Shown: positions 43,296-52,431 of the stretch, in pieces
How positions within the stretch are numbered: the first letter of the stretch is position 1
Layout of the letters: each line of letters starts with the position of its first letter
Assembly: GCA_021324095.1 (NCBI GenBank)
Contig: JAJPJT010000033.1
Location: 1 to 64,000, forward strand
Source of the DNA: Gammaproteobacteria bacterium
GTDB lineage: Bacteria; Pseudomonadota; Gammaproteobacteria; Xanthomonadales; Rhodanobacteraceae
Reading direction: 5' to 3'
Length of the DNA stretch: 64,000 nt
The notes under the pieces: model-generated
Databases searched by the model: none
Told to the model about the DNA's origin: nothing
What the model saw: the letters and a program-made list of their open reading frames with translations, nothing else
Program-made: the position numbers and the translations under genes

Positions 43296-45884
43296 TTACG
43301 CAGCCGTCCGCCGCCGGTCGATCTCCTGCAACCGCGCGGTGACCGCAGCACCGCACACCGCTCTCGAGTTGGAACGGCGAATGCTCGCCGCCGCTGCCGC
43401 ACCGATGCGGTGCGCGAATTCGCGATCATCGAATACCTGCTTCATCAGGCGCGCTGCATGGCCGATATCAGGATCAGCCCAGTGCTGTCCCTGCCAGTAC
43501 GGATATTCGCCGTCGCGCACTGCGATCAATTTGCAATCGACCAGCAGGCTGTTGTCGCGATTCATGAAATCGAGATTGCCGGAATACCCAGTCGCGATCA
43601 CCGGCTTGCCGAGATACATACACTCCGCCATCCCGAGCCCGAAGCCCTCGGAACGGTGCAGCGACACATAGCAATCCGCCACATTCTGCAATCCGAACAT
43701 TTCCTCGCGCGACAGGAATCCGTCGCGGATCTCGATGCGCGGATCGTCGGCGACGCTGCGCTTGAGCGCTTCCAGCTTGTCCGGAAACCGGTTTCCGTTG
43801 GTCGACTTCACCAGCAGCCGTACACCCGAGGCGCTGTCCTCAAACGCGCGGCGAAATGCGGCGATCACGGCTTCCGGATTCTTTCGCGCGATGAAGCTGT
43901 TGAAGTCATAGCTGAACAGGAAAACGAACTCGTCCGGCGGCAAGCCGAACTGCACGCGATCCATGCCGGCCGGCACCTCGAATTCGATTGCCTTGGGCAT
44001 GCGCAGCACCGGCTTGTCGGTACACGCTGCAATCGCCTCACGCACGAAATTCGTGGGCACCCACACTTCGTCCACGAGGCCGAACGCGCCGTGCCAGTCG
44101 CGCGGGAACTTTTCCAATTCCCACACCCAAAACCCGATGTTGTGGTGGCCCGCAAAGGCCTCCCGGCCCAGCACATCACGGGCGATCTGCATCTGGTCGG
44201 CATTGATGAAGAACACGTTGTCGGCGTAACGCAGGGTGTCGGAAAAGTGCCGCTCCATCGAGTGGTCCTGCTCGCGACTGGCCGCACCCACATCGAAGTT
44301 GAAGATCAGGAAAGGGTGGCCGGATTGCTCAAGTGCCCGCGCATAGGAACGCACGTTCTCGGCGATGCCGAACTCGCCGCACGCGTATCCGAGCATGTTC
44401 AAACCGGGACTCACCAAGGATGCGCTCGGCGCACGTCGCTGCCGCAACTTGCGGACCCCGGCAGGAAACGGCAGCGGCGGCAGCGGCATGCCGACCGCGG
44501 CGTGTGCCCGCCGGCGCAGGGCCAGTCGCCAGGACAGCGGAATGCGCGCGTACAGCCGCGCCAGCCCGCCATGCTGCTTTCCCCACCCCAGCACCCGCAG
44601 CACTGCCCCGCCCACACGTTTGCGCACGCGCCAACCCGCATGCGGCGCCGCGGGCCGGAACTGCTTCCGGATGGGCTGAATGTAGGCGCCGGCAAGTCCC
44701 ATGTCGGCTGCCGCGTTGTCGATATACCACCGAATAAAGGTTTCCCGTCCCTCGGTCGTGTACAGGTTGAACAATTCGCGGAGTTCTCCGCGCATCCTCC
44801 AGATTTCGTACATCACGTGGCTGATCGGAAGCCTTGGCACTTCCGGGAGCTCCGGACAGGCGCGGTTGAACAGACTACGGTCCATTTGCAATGGATGGGG
44901 TTCGGGACGTTCGGCATTGATGTCGAAATGGCGACCGTAGGCTCTTCGCAGCGCCGGCGCAATCTTTTCGCCGTCGGGAAAGTGACCGTATGCATACGGC
45001 TTCAGCGCATGTCGTGGCTGACCGTTCTCGCGCAGCTTGCCCAAGTACTCATCGTAAAGCGGGCGCAGCCCGCCGATATTGCCGGCATCGAAACGGTTCT
45101 GGTGCTTGGAATAGATGCCCGGCTGGCCGAGATGCACACCGGAAAAGTGAGCGAATACCAGCGGCACGCCATTGGTTCGATATGCGCCGTCTGCCGTGCG
45201 CGTGACTGGCCGCGACGCAAGGTTCCAATACGCCACGTTGTAACCGTCGTGGCGAAGCACCTCTACGTCCGGGAAAAGCGCCGGCGCCATGTCCATCCAC
45301 TTCTGGTCGGTGAACAGGCCGGCTTCCAGATCTACGATGCAATCGAACTCCAGCTTGCGTGACCACCAGTCGATCAGCGCACCGCTTCGCGGGTGCGCGG
45401 CACTGATCGCGATAAAGCCGCAGTTGTACACGCCGGTGCGCATCAGCGACAGTTCGGTTGGGAATCGTCCATCGTCCGGCAGCGGTTCGTTGAGATGCGG
45501 GGTCAGTACGACAAGCTTGCCGTCCGCAAAAGCCTGCGCGGCTTCATCCAGTGGGCGCAATACGTAAATGTCGGGATCCAGATACACCAGACCTGCTTCT
45601 GGATGATGCATCCTCAGCCACTCGAACATGTACGGCTTGACAGCCGTATTCAGTTCCATGATGTCGTAGCGAAACACGAATGCGTCGAAATCCGGCAGCC
45701 CGAGTTGGTCGATCGTGACCGTTTCGAACAGATCCGTGTCCAGCGCCGGATCGTCGGCTCGCTCGTCGACAAGGCACAGGTAGCGTTTGGATTCCGGATG
45801 CTGCGCTGCCACCGACTGCATCAGCGTCAGTGCGTATGCAAGGTAATTGCGCGAGGCAATGGTGAAGAATACGAGGGAATTCAC
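43296..45884 (-). CDS. GT8-like / GT4 fusion glycosyltransferase
   Basis: 862-residue protein. The N-terminal 300 residues look GT8/GT-A-like: 'FFTIASRNYLAYALTLMQSV', the DxD in 'GLVYLDPDIYVLRPLDEA', and 'VFAHFSGVHLGQPGIYSKHQ'. The C-terminal half is a GT4/GT-B transferase: 'GYACGEFGIAENVRSYARAL', 'IGFWVWELEKFPRDW', 'LLVKSTNGNRFPDKLEALKR', and the donor-binding 'VSLHRSEGFGLGMAECMYLG' then 'KPVIATGYSGNLDF'. Two different transferases in one chain suggest that it adds two successive residues. The start is GTG at 45884. Member of the minus-strand glycan operon. Confidence 0.9.
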   Translation of the reverse strand: MNSLVFFTIASRNYLAYALTLMQSVAAQHPESKRYLCLVDERADDPALDTDLFETVTIDQLGLPDFDAFVFRYDIMELNTAVKPYMFEWLRMHHPEAGLVYLDPDIYVLRPLDEAAQAFADGKLVVLTPHLNEPLPDDGRFPTELSLMRTGVYNCGFIAISAAHPRSGALIDWWSRKLEFDCIVDLEAGLFTDQKWMDMAPALFPDVEVLRHDGYNVAYWNLASRPVTRTADGAYRTNGVPLVFAHFSGVHLGQPGIYSKHQNRFDAGNIGGLRPLYDEYLGKLRENGQPRHALKPYAYGHFPDGEKIAPALRRAYGRHFDINAERPEPHPLQMDRSLFNRACPELPEVPRLPISHVMYEIWRMRGELRELFNLYTTEGRETFIRWYIDNAAADMGLAGAYIQPIRKQFRPAAPHAGWRVRKRVGGAVLRVLGWGKQHGGLARLYARIPLSWRLALRRRAHAAVGMPLPPLPFPAGVRKLRQRRAPSASLVSPGLNMLGYACGEFGIAENVRSYARALEQSGHPFLIFNFDVGAASREQDHSMERHFSDTLRYADNVFFINADQMQIARDVLGREAFAGHHNIGFWVWELEKFPRDWHGAFGLVDEVWVPTNFVREAIAACTDKPVLRMPKAIEFEVPAGMDRVQFGLPPDEFVFLFSYDFNSFIARKNPEAVIAAFRRAFEDSASGVRLLVKSTNGNRFPDKLEALKRSVADDPRIEIRDGFLSREEMFGLQNVADCYVSLHRSEGFGLGMAECMYLGKPVIATGYSGNLDFMNRDNSLLVDCKLIAVRDGEYPYWQGQHWADPDIGHAARLMKQVFDDREFAHRIGAAAAASIRRSNSRAVCGAAVTARLQEIDRRRTAA

Positions 45885-46042
45885 CGCGCGCGCTCCGCAT
45901 CAGCTTGGTTCATTGGATCAGATACCCCGCCGCCATCGAACATTGGCGACCCATCGGTTCGCGGGGCCTGGGCTCCGTCACAAATACCGACCCTACAACA
46001 CCGCGGCTGGCGCAGCCGAAGCACACTTACCGCGATTGCGAG

Positions 46043-47788
46043 TCATCCCGCCAACGCGGGCAGTGCCACAAACGCAAATGAACCTGCTGAGCAGACGAAG
46101 GCGGCGCCGACGAGCAGAGCTAAGCTTCGCTTGGGCAACTGCGCTGGTCTTGCTCCCAACAGCAAAGCAATCATGGGCAGTATGGCGAACAGATACCTAC
46201 CTTGCGCCTGCAACTCGGCCGTCCAACTCAATAACAATGAACTCGCAAGGACCAGAACGGCGCCACCCATCACAACGGCCGTCAAAGCGATCCACTGCTC
46301 AGGTACATTTTTTTGTAGGGAATACAGCAGAAGAAGAACTAACAAACCTACAATGACATACAGCAAGTGATGTAACCAGTTTGGCGCCGAGATAGTCATG
46401 TAACCATAAATGCCGAAGGCACTAGCCAAGCTGGTGGCTGCCCAGTGGTACTGGGAGAAAGCAACGTCAAACAGTGAGACACCTCGCGCCGCGAGATCAA
46501 TTGTCGGATACCCTTTTCCTTGCACAATAACCGAGGGCTTGAATTCCGGCGCAGCCCGAGCCTCCTCGACCGCCTGTATTCGTTCGGCCTTCTGCGCTGG
46601 CCAACCATTGACATGTATATCCCATGCAACTCGAGGCGCCGCAACAACGATACACAGCAACGTGAAAGATACCAAACGTGCAAAAACCGCACGCTTCTCC
46701 TCATCCCGCCAGCAACGCCAAACAAAAAATACGAACCCGCCTGCGGCGAAAGCGATGCCCGCCAGCTCAAAAGGCACGTGCCATCCAGAAATGCGCGGCA
46801 CACTCTTTACAAATACGCTTGTACCGACCAACAATGCTCCAATTATCTCTAGCACAACCGTGTGCAATCGCAATCTCAAATGCGTGACGGCGAGCCAAAG
46901 CAGGAATACGAGCACGACCGGCAAATAATTCGCCTTGGAAACCAATATCAGTCCGATGCAAAGTGCCGCTACCCATAAGGCTGGATTTCGCGTGTCGCCA
47001 GATTCCAGAAATGCTCCGAGTCCGCCCTTCTCATTAGAAATAAGTCCCGCTGCAATCATGGACAAAGCCAATGGAAAAGCATCTGAGTTAAAATACGAAA
47101 ATATGTACCATATTTGCGGAGATAGCAACATGACTGAAAGCACAAAAGCCCATCGACGGTTATAAACCGCAAAAATGCACAGGACTCCCCAAATCCCAAA
47201 TTGAAAGAAACGGCAAGCCAGCAAATTATTAGATGTAAGCGTTCTTAATTCGCCGGTTGACTTCGCCGCGATCTCATAAACAACATCCAACCCAGACAAA
47301 TATGAAGTCCCCCATACCGAAGTTGAGGGAGCCGTTGCGGGATCACCTACCGCAGGCGGTAGCCAGTGATTCACATAGTAGTCATATGCTCCCAAATGTG
47401 AGAACTCATCCGGATGAACTGATTTTGCTGTAGGACTCGCAATCAACATGGCAAGTATCAATCCAGATGCTAAGGTCATACACGCGACCACCATCCACTG
47501 AAAACGGACCTTTGAAACCACTGCCCAGCCCAATACGAATAGGATTACTGCAATTTCGGCGGCCGCTATGGCGCTGCTTCTCAAAATATGCTGTGCGCCA
47601 GCGGCCCTCGGCAACAGCACGAGTACGATAAATGCAGCACCCCATAGGCCGACCATCATGACTGGCAATACCAGACGACCGTATTTTATGGAGATTGCAG
47701 CCGCAAAATTGGTTGTTTTCACGTTGTCCACGGTGCATTGTCTCTGTGTGCAATCGCTCGTCTCGGTATGTGCGAATCCATATTCCAA
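46043..47788 (-). CDS. DUF2142 family membrane protein
   Basis: Up to 581 residues with about 12-13 transmembrane helices. DUF2142 hallmarks are 'SVHPDEFSHLGAYDYYVNHW', 'GTSYLSGLDVVYEIAAKSTG' (split here) and the C-terminal 'AQGRYLFAILPMIALLLGAR'. The family occurs in O-antigen, capsule and cell-wall glycan loci, and membrane-bound glycosyltransferase activity has been proposed. The N-terminus is uncertain: the frame opens at TTG 47788, but GTG before KTTNFAAAI is also possible. The gene is visibly less GC-rich than its neighbours, suggesting separate acquisition. Confidence 0.85.
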   Translation of the reverse strand: MEYGFAHTETSDCTQRQCTVDNVKTTNFAAAISIKYGRLVLPVMMVGLWGAAFIVLVLLPRAAGAQHILRSSAIAAAEIAVILFVLGWAVVSKVRFQWMVVACMTLASGLILAMLIASPTAKSVHPDEFSHLGAYDYYVNHWLPPAVGDPATAPSTSVWGTSYLSGLDVVYEIAAKSTGELRTLTSNNLLACRFFQFGIWGVLCIFAVYNRRWAFVLSVMLLSPQIWYIFSYFNSDAFPLALSMIAAGLISNEKGGLGAFLESGDTRNPALWVAALCIGLILVSKANYLPVVLVFLLWLAVTHLRLRLHTVVLEIIGALLVGTSVFVKSVPRISGWHVPFELAGIAFAAGGFVFFVWRCWRDEEKRAVFARLVSFTLLCIVVAAPRVAWDIHVNGWPAQKAERIQAVEEARAAPEFKPSVIVQGKGYPTIDLAARGVSLFDVAFSQYHWAATSLASAFGIYGYMTISAPNWLHHLLYVIVGLLVLLLLYSLQKNVPEQWIALTAVVMGGAVLVLASSLLLSWTAELQAQGRYLFAILPMIALLLGARPAQLPKRSLALLVGAAFVCSAGSFAFVALPALAG

Positions 47789-47854
47789 GCGTACAAAGTT
47801 GAATTTACCCGGCTCCGCTTGAATCTGAACGAACCCAGCGAATTTCGTATGAGC

Positions 47855-48811
47855 TCAAGTGAGGTCGCGTGATTTTGCTGGTAAACGCTCTCGTCGCAAG
47901 CTTTCTATCAACTCCAACACGCCACCAACTATAGCGCCAGACAAGGTCATCGCGAAGATGCCGAATGATAAGGCGAGCGCCTTCTCGCCGGATATCCCGA
48001 GGAAGCCCAGGCACCCCACAAGTGCACCTTCACGCAGCCCGATGCCCCCGACTGATACCGGGATTAGAACCGCAAGCGAAACCACGCCAAGAATCCATGC
48101 CCAGTCAGCCAAGGGTAAGTGGATAGCCAAATTATCCGCGAGCAACACAAACATGCACATGCCGAGCAACTGAAATACTAAGCCCAATCCCAAGCTTGCC
48201 GCGAGACGTTGAGGGGATTGCCCGAACTCGCGCCAAGCCTCAATTGCGCGCCGAAGCGATCGACCAACATGTTCCAAGCGTGTATGGTCCAAGCGCGCGA
48301 TAACCCGCAACACAGTATTTCGCATCGGCGCAAGATTGAGAGCAAAAATACCCAACGCACAGATAAATATCAGCGAAGCGAAGAATGGCGCCAACCCCTT
48401 GGGCAACCGTCTTGTGGAGAATGCAATGCCAGCGCCGGCGACGACCAGCAATGAGATAGTTCCGATGATGCGATCCAGCAAGACAGTAGCTGCGAGCCGC
48501 TCGGCGTCTGCCTGGCCTTTTGCCAAACGCCATGCCTTCACCACTTCGCCAGCCAGTTGGCCAGGTAACGCGATTGCGTAAAACTGTCCGACGAGGGTTA
48601 GGCCGAGCAAGCGCGTATAACGAAAGCGATTTGCGAACAGCTTCCAACGCATGGCGGCGACCGGCCATGAAGCCACCATTAGTGCAAGTCCACCCATTAA
48701 CCAAGGCCAGCGGTAACGCGCGAGCGCCATACCGATAGCATACGGGTCGAGACGCCAAACGAGCAGCGCCACGAGCAGCAACCCAAAAAGCGCTTTCAGT
48801 ACGATGCGCAT
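47855..48811 (-). CDS. Flippase-like membrane protein (LPG-synthase TM family), second copy
   Basis: 318-residue membrane protein with about eight transmembrane segments. It shares the family pattern 'LTLVGQFYAIALPGQLAGEV' followed by 'VKAWRLAKGQADAERLAATV' and the late 'VSLAVLIPVSVGGIGLREGA'. It is distantly related to the protein at 39133-40080. The presence of two such proteins in one glycan locus is consistent with flipping or modification of lipid-linked intermediates. Lower GC than flanking DNA. Start is ATG 48811. Confidence 0.87.
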   Translation of the reverse strand: MRIVLKALFGLLLVALLVWRLDPYAIGMALARYRWPWLMGGLALMVASWPVAAMRWKLFANRFRYTRLLGLTLVGQFYAIALPGQLAGEVVKAWRLAKGQADAERLAATVLLDRIIGTISLLVVAGAGIAFSTRRLPKGLAPFFASLIFICALGIFALNLAPMRNTVLRVIARLDHTRLEHVGRSLRRAIEAWREFGQSPQRLAASLGLGLVFQLLGMCMFVLLADNLAIHLPLADWAWILGVVSLAVLIPVSVGGIGLREGALVGCLGFLGISGEKALALSFGIFAMTLSGAIVGGVLELIESLRRERLPAKSRDLT

Positions 48812-48898
48812 GAGGTCAATGAATGCCGCTCTCGCAGCAGAAACGCTGTAAGCAGAGCGTTGCTGGAAAACTTACGCCGTGTACTGGCGCCCAAAAAA

Positions 48899-49660
48899 TC
48901 ATTGTCGTCGCATCCATCGCTGCCCCACTCGCCGCATCGCGAGATCGAAACGATACGCCCAGCGAGTTAACAGTCCGAAGCGGGCAAGCTGGTGGGCATA
49001 ATTAACGTAATTGCGCGATCGGCTCGATTCTGCGCCAGAGTGCACGCGATAAAACAGGCGCGGCTTGCTCAGGAAAGTGCACCGACCCGAATTGCGCAAT
49101 TCCAGCAGGTGGATTACGTCCGAACCAGGCCAAGCTGGGTCGGGGAAAGGCAGTACGAGCAGACGTTGGCGCCTATACAGCACTCCCGCCCGTGTCGCAA
49201 AGGAGCCGAGCAACGGCCACCAAGGTGGCGGGCGACGCGGCACCAAGTGCCCAAGGAGCCGGGCAAGCCACGCGAGTGGTGCCGCATTGCTGTCAAGGCC
49301 CGTAATTACAAGATCACAGTCCACCGTCAATGCCACCTGCACTTGCTCGAAATAGTCGCTCTCCACGGGCCGGTCGTCTGCATCGAGTAGCTGCACCCAC
49401 TCGCCACGAGCCTCGCGCGCGAGGCGGTTGTAGGCAGAAGCGATACCTGAATTGCGCTCATTTGCAAGCACACGCACCGGCGCAGCAATAGAGGACGTGG
49501 CGGCGAAGGAACTCAGTCGAGCCAAGGAGTCGTCGTTGGATCCGTCATCAAGAAACACGATCTCGAAAGGCGGTGGGGTAAGATCGCGGAGGCATGCGAA
49601 CATTTCGTCGAGGAACGCAGCAGAGTTGAATACTGGTATGCACAGCGAGACGTCAGCCAT
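48899..49660 (-). CDS. Glycosyltransferase family 2
   Basis: 253-residue GT-A transferase. It opens 'MADVSLCIPVFNSAAFLDEM', with 'FEIVFLDDGSNDDSLARL' and the metal-binding 'WVQLLDADDRPVESDYFE'. No transmembrane segment, so it is cytoplasmic and acts on a membrane-linked acceptor. Its ATG lies inside the end of the methyltransferase gene (8-bp overlap), showing operon organisation. The C-terminal end is rich in Arg, as is common for peripheral GT2 enzymes. Donor sugar cannot be told. Confidence 0.9.
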   Translation of the reverse strand: MADVSLCIPVFNSAAFLDEMFACLRDLTPPPFEIVFLDDGSNDDSLARLSSFAATSSIAAPVRVLANERNSGIASAYNRLAREARGEWVQLLDADDRPVESDYFEQVQVALTVDCDLVITGLDSNAAPLAWLARLLGHLVPRRPPPWWPLLGSFATRAGVLYRRQRLLVLPFPDPAWPGSDVIHLLELRNSGRCTFLSKPRLFYRVHSGAESSRSRNYVNYAHQLARFGLLTRWAYRFDLAMRRVGQRWMRRQ

Positions 49661-50564
49661 GATTGCCGGCGGTTGCACGCAGTGTGGTCGACCTGCCGCA
49701 GATCGCGTCGACGCCAACCTGTAAGGGGTAAGTGGCGAGGCCAAGTAATCCGGTATTGCTGATCCCGCGCCCAGTCAAGTATCCGAGCGAACTTCCAATT
49801 AACGGCGTGTGCGCCAAGCGCACCTCAACGTGTTGGAATCCAGCACGATGCAATGTGCTATCAAGGCTAACGCGATCGAAATGGAACAAGTGCCGGGGAA
49901 GGTAGTATCCAAAATAATGCTTGCCAAAAACACGCGCCCAAACACTGCGTCGGTTTGGCACCTCAATGAACAAATGGCCATCTGGACGGAGCGCAGCGGC
50001 GAACACTTGAAGCAGTCGCAGCGGTTCAGGATGATGTTCCAGCACGTGGCGCAGGAAGATGGCATCGTATTGGCTTGGGCTCGCGTGCCAAGCAGCATTC
50101 GACTGATAAACGACATCTGCTCCCAGGTGAACCAAGCCAGGTGGCGCGGCATTGTGAAAGTCCACCGCCGTCACATTAACCTTGCACTTACGGCTGCGAC
50201 CCATACGGAGCAAGCCTCGCACGAGCGCGCCATCACCGCAGCCGTAATCGAGTGTCGAGAACGTCGCGTTTTGCACTGCCGTCGTCGCGCCGAGTTGTCC
50301 ATCGAGGTAGCGGTCGATAACATGATCGCGCAATCGCTGCGCAAAACCGTCCATACGGGGAAAATCGGCGGTACTGCGCTCCTCATACAACTTGGGCAGC
50401 TCCTCTTCAAGAGGGCGTGGATTCGTGATGCCAATTCCGCAGCTGAGACATTCATCGACGCCGTAGATGCCCGTATGAGATTCGTAATCAGGCGCGATAA
50501 GCAATCGACGCAGGCTCTTACTGCCGCAGACAGGGCAATGATTCAGCGTCTCGGTTTGCAGCAT
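49653..50564 (-). CDS. Class I SAM-dependent methyltransferase
   Basis: 303-residue methyltransferase. A four-Cys zinc-like N-terminal motif ('HCPVCGSKSLRR', 'DECLSCGIGITNPRP') is followed by the SAM-binding loop 'TLDYGCGDGALVRGLLRM' and 'AIFLRHVLEHHPEPLRLLQV', then 'LFIEVPNRRSVWARVFGKHY'. This layout is that of the methyltransferases in O-antigen and capsule loci that cap or decorate sugars. Its ATG shares one base with the stop of the asparagine synthase gene (TGATG). Substrate unknown. Confidence 0.92.
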   Translation of the reverse strand: MLQTETLNHCPVCGSKSLRRLLIAPDYESHTGIYGVDECLSCGIGITNPRPLEEELPKLYEERSTADFPRMDGFAQRLRDHVIDRYLDGQLGATTAVQNATFSTLDYGCGDGALVRGLLRMGRSRKCKVNVTAVDFHNAAPPGLVHLGADVVYQSNAAWHASPSQYDAIFLRHVLEHHPEPLRLLQVFAAALRPDGHLFIEVPNRRSVWARVFGKHYFGYYLPRHLFHFDRVSLDSTLHRAGFQHVEVRLAHTPLIGSSLGYLTGRGISNTGLLGLATYPLQVGVDAICGRSTTLRATAGNHG

Positions 50565-52429
50565 CAGTTGACCCTCGCGGTCAACGACGCACCTAATGGT
50601 GAAATTGCTAGCAGCGCCTGCAAAGCCATGCGGTGGTCACGCTGATGCGCCGCATGCTCGCAGCTCAATCGATCCCAAAACGCCACATTTATGCCTGCCG
50701 CCGGATTTGGCTTCAGGGTACCTTCTGCGAACCATTGCCCAATTGGAACCGCGAATCCCTGCTTGCTCCGCGTCAGGATCTCCGCAGGTAGCAGCGGGGC
50801 AGCCACTTTGCGCAGCAGGTACTTGGTGGTGCTGCCGCGAAGCTTCATGTCCGCCGGCAAGTGACGCACGAATTCCACCAGATCAGAGTCGAGGAACGGC
50901 GCCCGCACTTCAAGCGAATTCAACATGCTGGCACGGTCGACTTTAACCAGAATGTCGTCCTGCAGGTAAAGACGAATGTAAAACGCAATCGTCCGCTCGA
51001 TCGGGTCATTGGATGCGCAGCCCTCCCAAGCATCGATTGCCTCGCTGAACACATCCTCGGGATTTAGCGGCGCGTTGAACAATTCGTCGAGTTCGCTCGG
51101 CGCGAGCGGGGCCATCCACACCGGCAGCCAGAGGTTCGATGGAAAGTCGAGCCCACGCAGGGTACGTTTCAAGCGGAAATCGAAGCTCATGTAACGGTGC
51201 GACACTGGCAAACGCGCCGCCACCAGTTCGATGGCGCGATGGACGGGTCGGGGAATACACTTCGAGTACGCGCGCGCGTAGCGCAGCGCACGAAACGGGT
51301 CGTAACCGGCAAAAAGTTCGTCCGCGCCATCGCCCCCCAGTGCCACGGTCACCTGACGTCGGGCATGCTGGCAAAGCAGGAAAGTCGGCAACAGTGAGGA
51401 ATCGGCGATCGGCTCGTCCCAGCGCGCCGCGATCTGGGGCAACAAATCGAGTGCCCGCTGGATCGACAATGTTTCGACCTGATGATTGGCACCGATGTGC
51501 TTCGCAACCAGACGCGCATAGTGGGTCTCGTCGAAGGTCGCCTCCTCGAAACCTATGGAGAACGTCTTGAGGCGTCCAATACCAGCCTGGCGGAGCGCGA
51601 GCGCGGCCACCATGGACGAATCGATGCCGCCGGAGAGGAAGCAACCCACCGGGACGTCGGCGATGAGGCGACGCGCCACCGCCCTATCGAGTCGCGCGGC
51701 AAGTTCTTCGCTCCAGCGCTGCTCGGCATTGGCTGGAGGCTCCTCGAAGGGTTCCGGCTGATACTCCCAGTAGCGCGCAATGCGCACCGTGTGATCGCGA
51801 AGCTCAAGGCTGAGATTGTGGCCGGCCGGCAGTTTTTGCACGCCGTCGAAAAATGTGAGCGGCGCCGGCACATACCCGTAAGCGAAATATTTCTGAAGCG
51901 CGCGCCGCGACAGCGCGGTGGGAACAGCCGGGTGCTCACGGAGTGCGGTCAGTTCGGAGGCGAATACAAACGTGTCATCACGGTGATACCAAAACAACGG
52001 TTTCTTCCCAAACCGGTCGCGCGAGAAGAACACGCGGTGTTGAACGCGGTCGTAAAGCGCAAACGCCCACATGCCGTTGAGGTGGTTGGGCAGATCCTCG
52101 CCCCAGCGCCGCCAGCCGTGCAACAGAACCTCGGTATCGGAATGATCAGTGATAAAGCGGGCGCCGAGTTTCGTGAGTTCCTCGCGTAGCTCGCGGAAAT
52201 TGTAGATCTGGCCGTTGAAGACGACAGTCAGCGCGCCGTCGGCCGTCGTCATCGGCTGCCGGCCACCCTCGATATCGAGAATGGCCAGGCGGCGGAAACC
52301 AAAATGCACACGCTCATCGGAAACGATCAGGGAGCCATCATCGTCGGGGCCCCGGTGCACGATGCGGGCAGCCATCCGTTCGAGTACGGCGCGGTCGCCT
52401 GCGCCGATGAAACCGGCAATGCCGCACAT
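50564..52429 (-). CDS. asnB: Asparagine synthase (glutamine-hydrolyzing)
   Basis: 621-residue AsnB-type amidotransferase. The N-terminal glutaminase starts with the nucleophile Cys2 ('MCGIAGFIGAGDR') and has 'ARIVHRGPDDDGSL' and 'VVFNGQIYNFRELREEL'. The synthase domain has the PP-loop 'VPVGCFLSGGIDSSMVAALA' and 'TVALGGDGADELFAGYDPFR'. Such genes are frequent in surface-glycan loci, where they may amidate a sugar acid or amino-sugar rather than make asparagine. It starts 2 bp after the stop of the GT2 gene and is coupled to the methyltransferase gene by TGATG. Confidence 0.94.
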   Translation of the reverse strand: MCGIAGFIGAGDRAVLERMAARIVHRGPDDDGSLIVSDERVHFGFRRLAILDIEGGRQPMTTADGALTVVFNGQIYNFRELREELTKLGARFITDHSDTEVLLHGWRRWGEDLPNHLNGMWAFALYDRVQHRVFFSRDRFGKKPLFWYHRDDTFVFASELTALREHPAVPTALSRRALQKYFAYGYVPAPLTFFDGVQKLPAGHNLSLELRDHTVRIARYWEYQPEPFEEPPANAEQRWSEELAARLDRAVARRLIADVPVGCFLSGGIDSSMVAALALRQAGIGRLKTFSIGFEEATFDETHYARLVAKHIGANHQVETLSIQRALDLLPQIAARWDEPIADSSLLPTFLLCQHARRQVTVALGGDGADELFAGYDPFRALRYARAYSKCIPRPVHRAIELVAARLPVSHRYMSFDFRLKRTLRGLDFPSNLWLPVWMAPLAPSELDELFNAPLNPEDVFSEAIDAWEGCASNDPIERTIAFYIRLYLQDDILVKVDRASMLNSLEVRAPFLDSDLVEFVRHLPADMKLRGSTTKYLLRKVAAPLLPAEILTRSKQGFAVPIGQWFAEGTLKPNPAAGINVAFWDRLSCEHAAHQRDHRMALQALLAISPLGASLTARVN

Positions 52430-52431
52430 GA

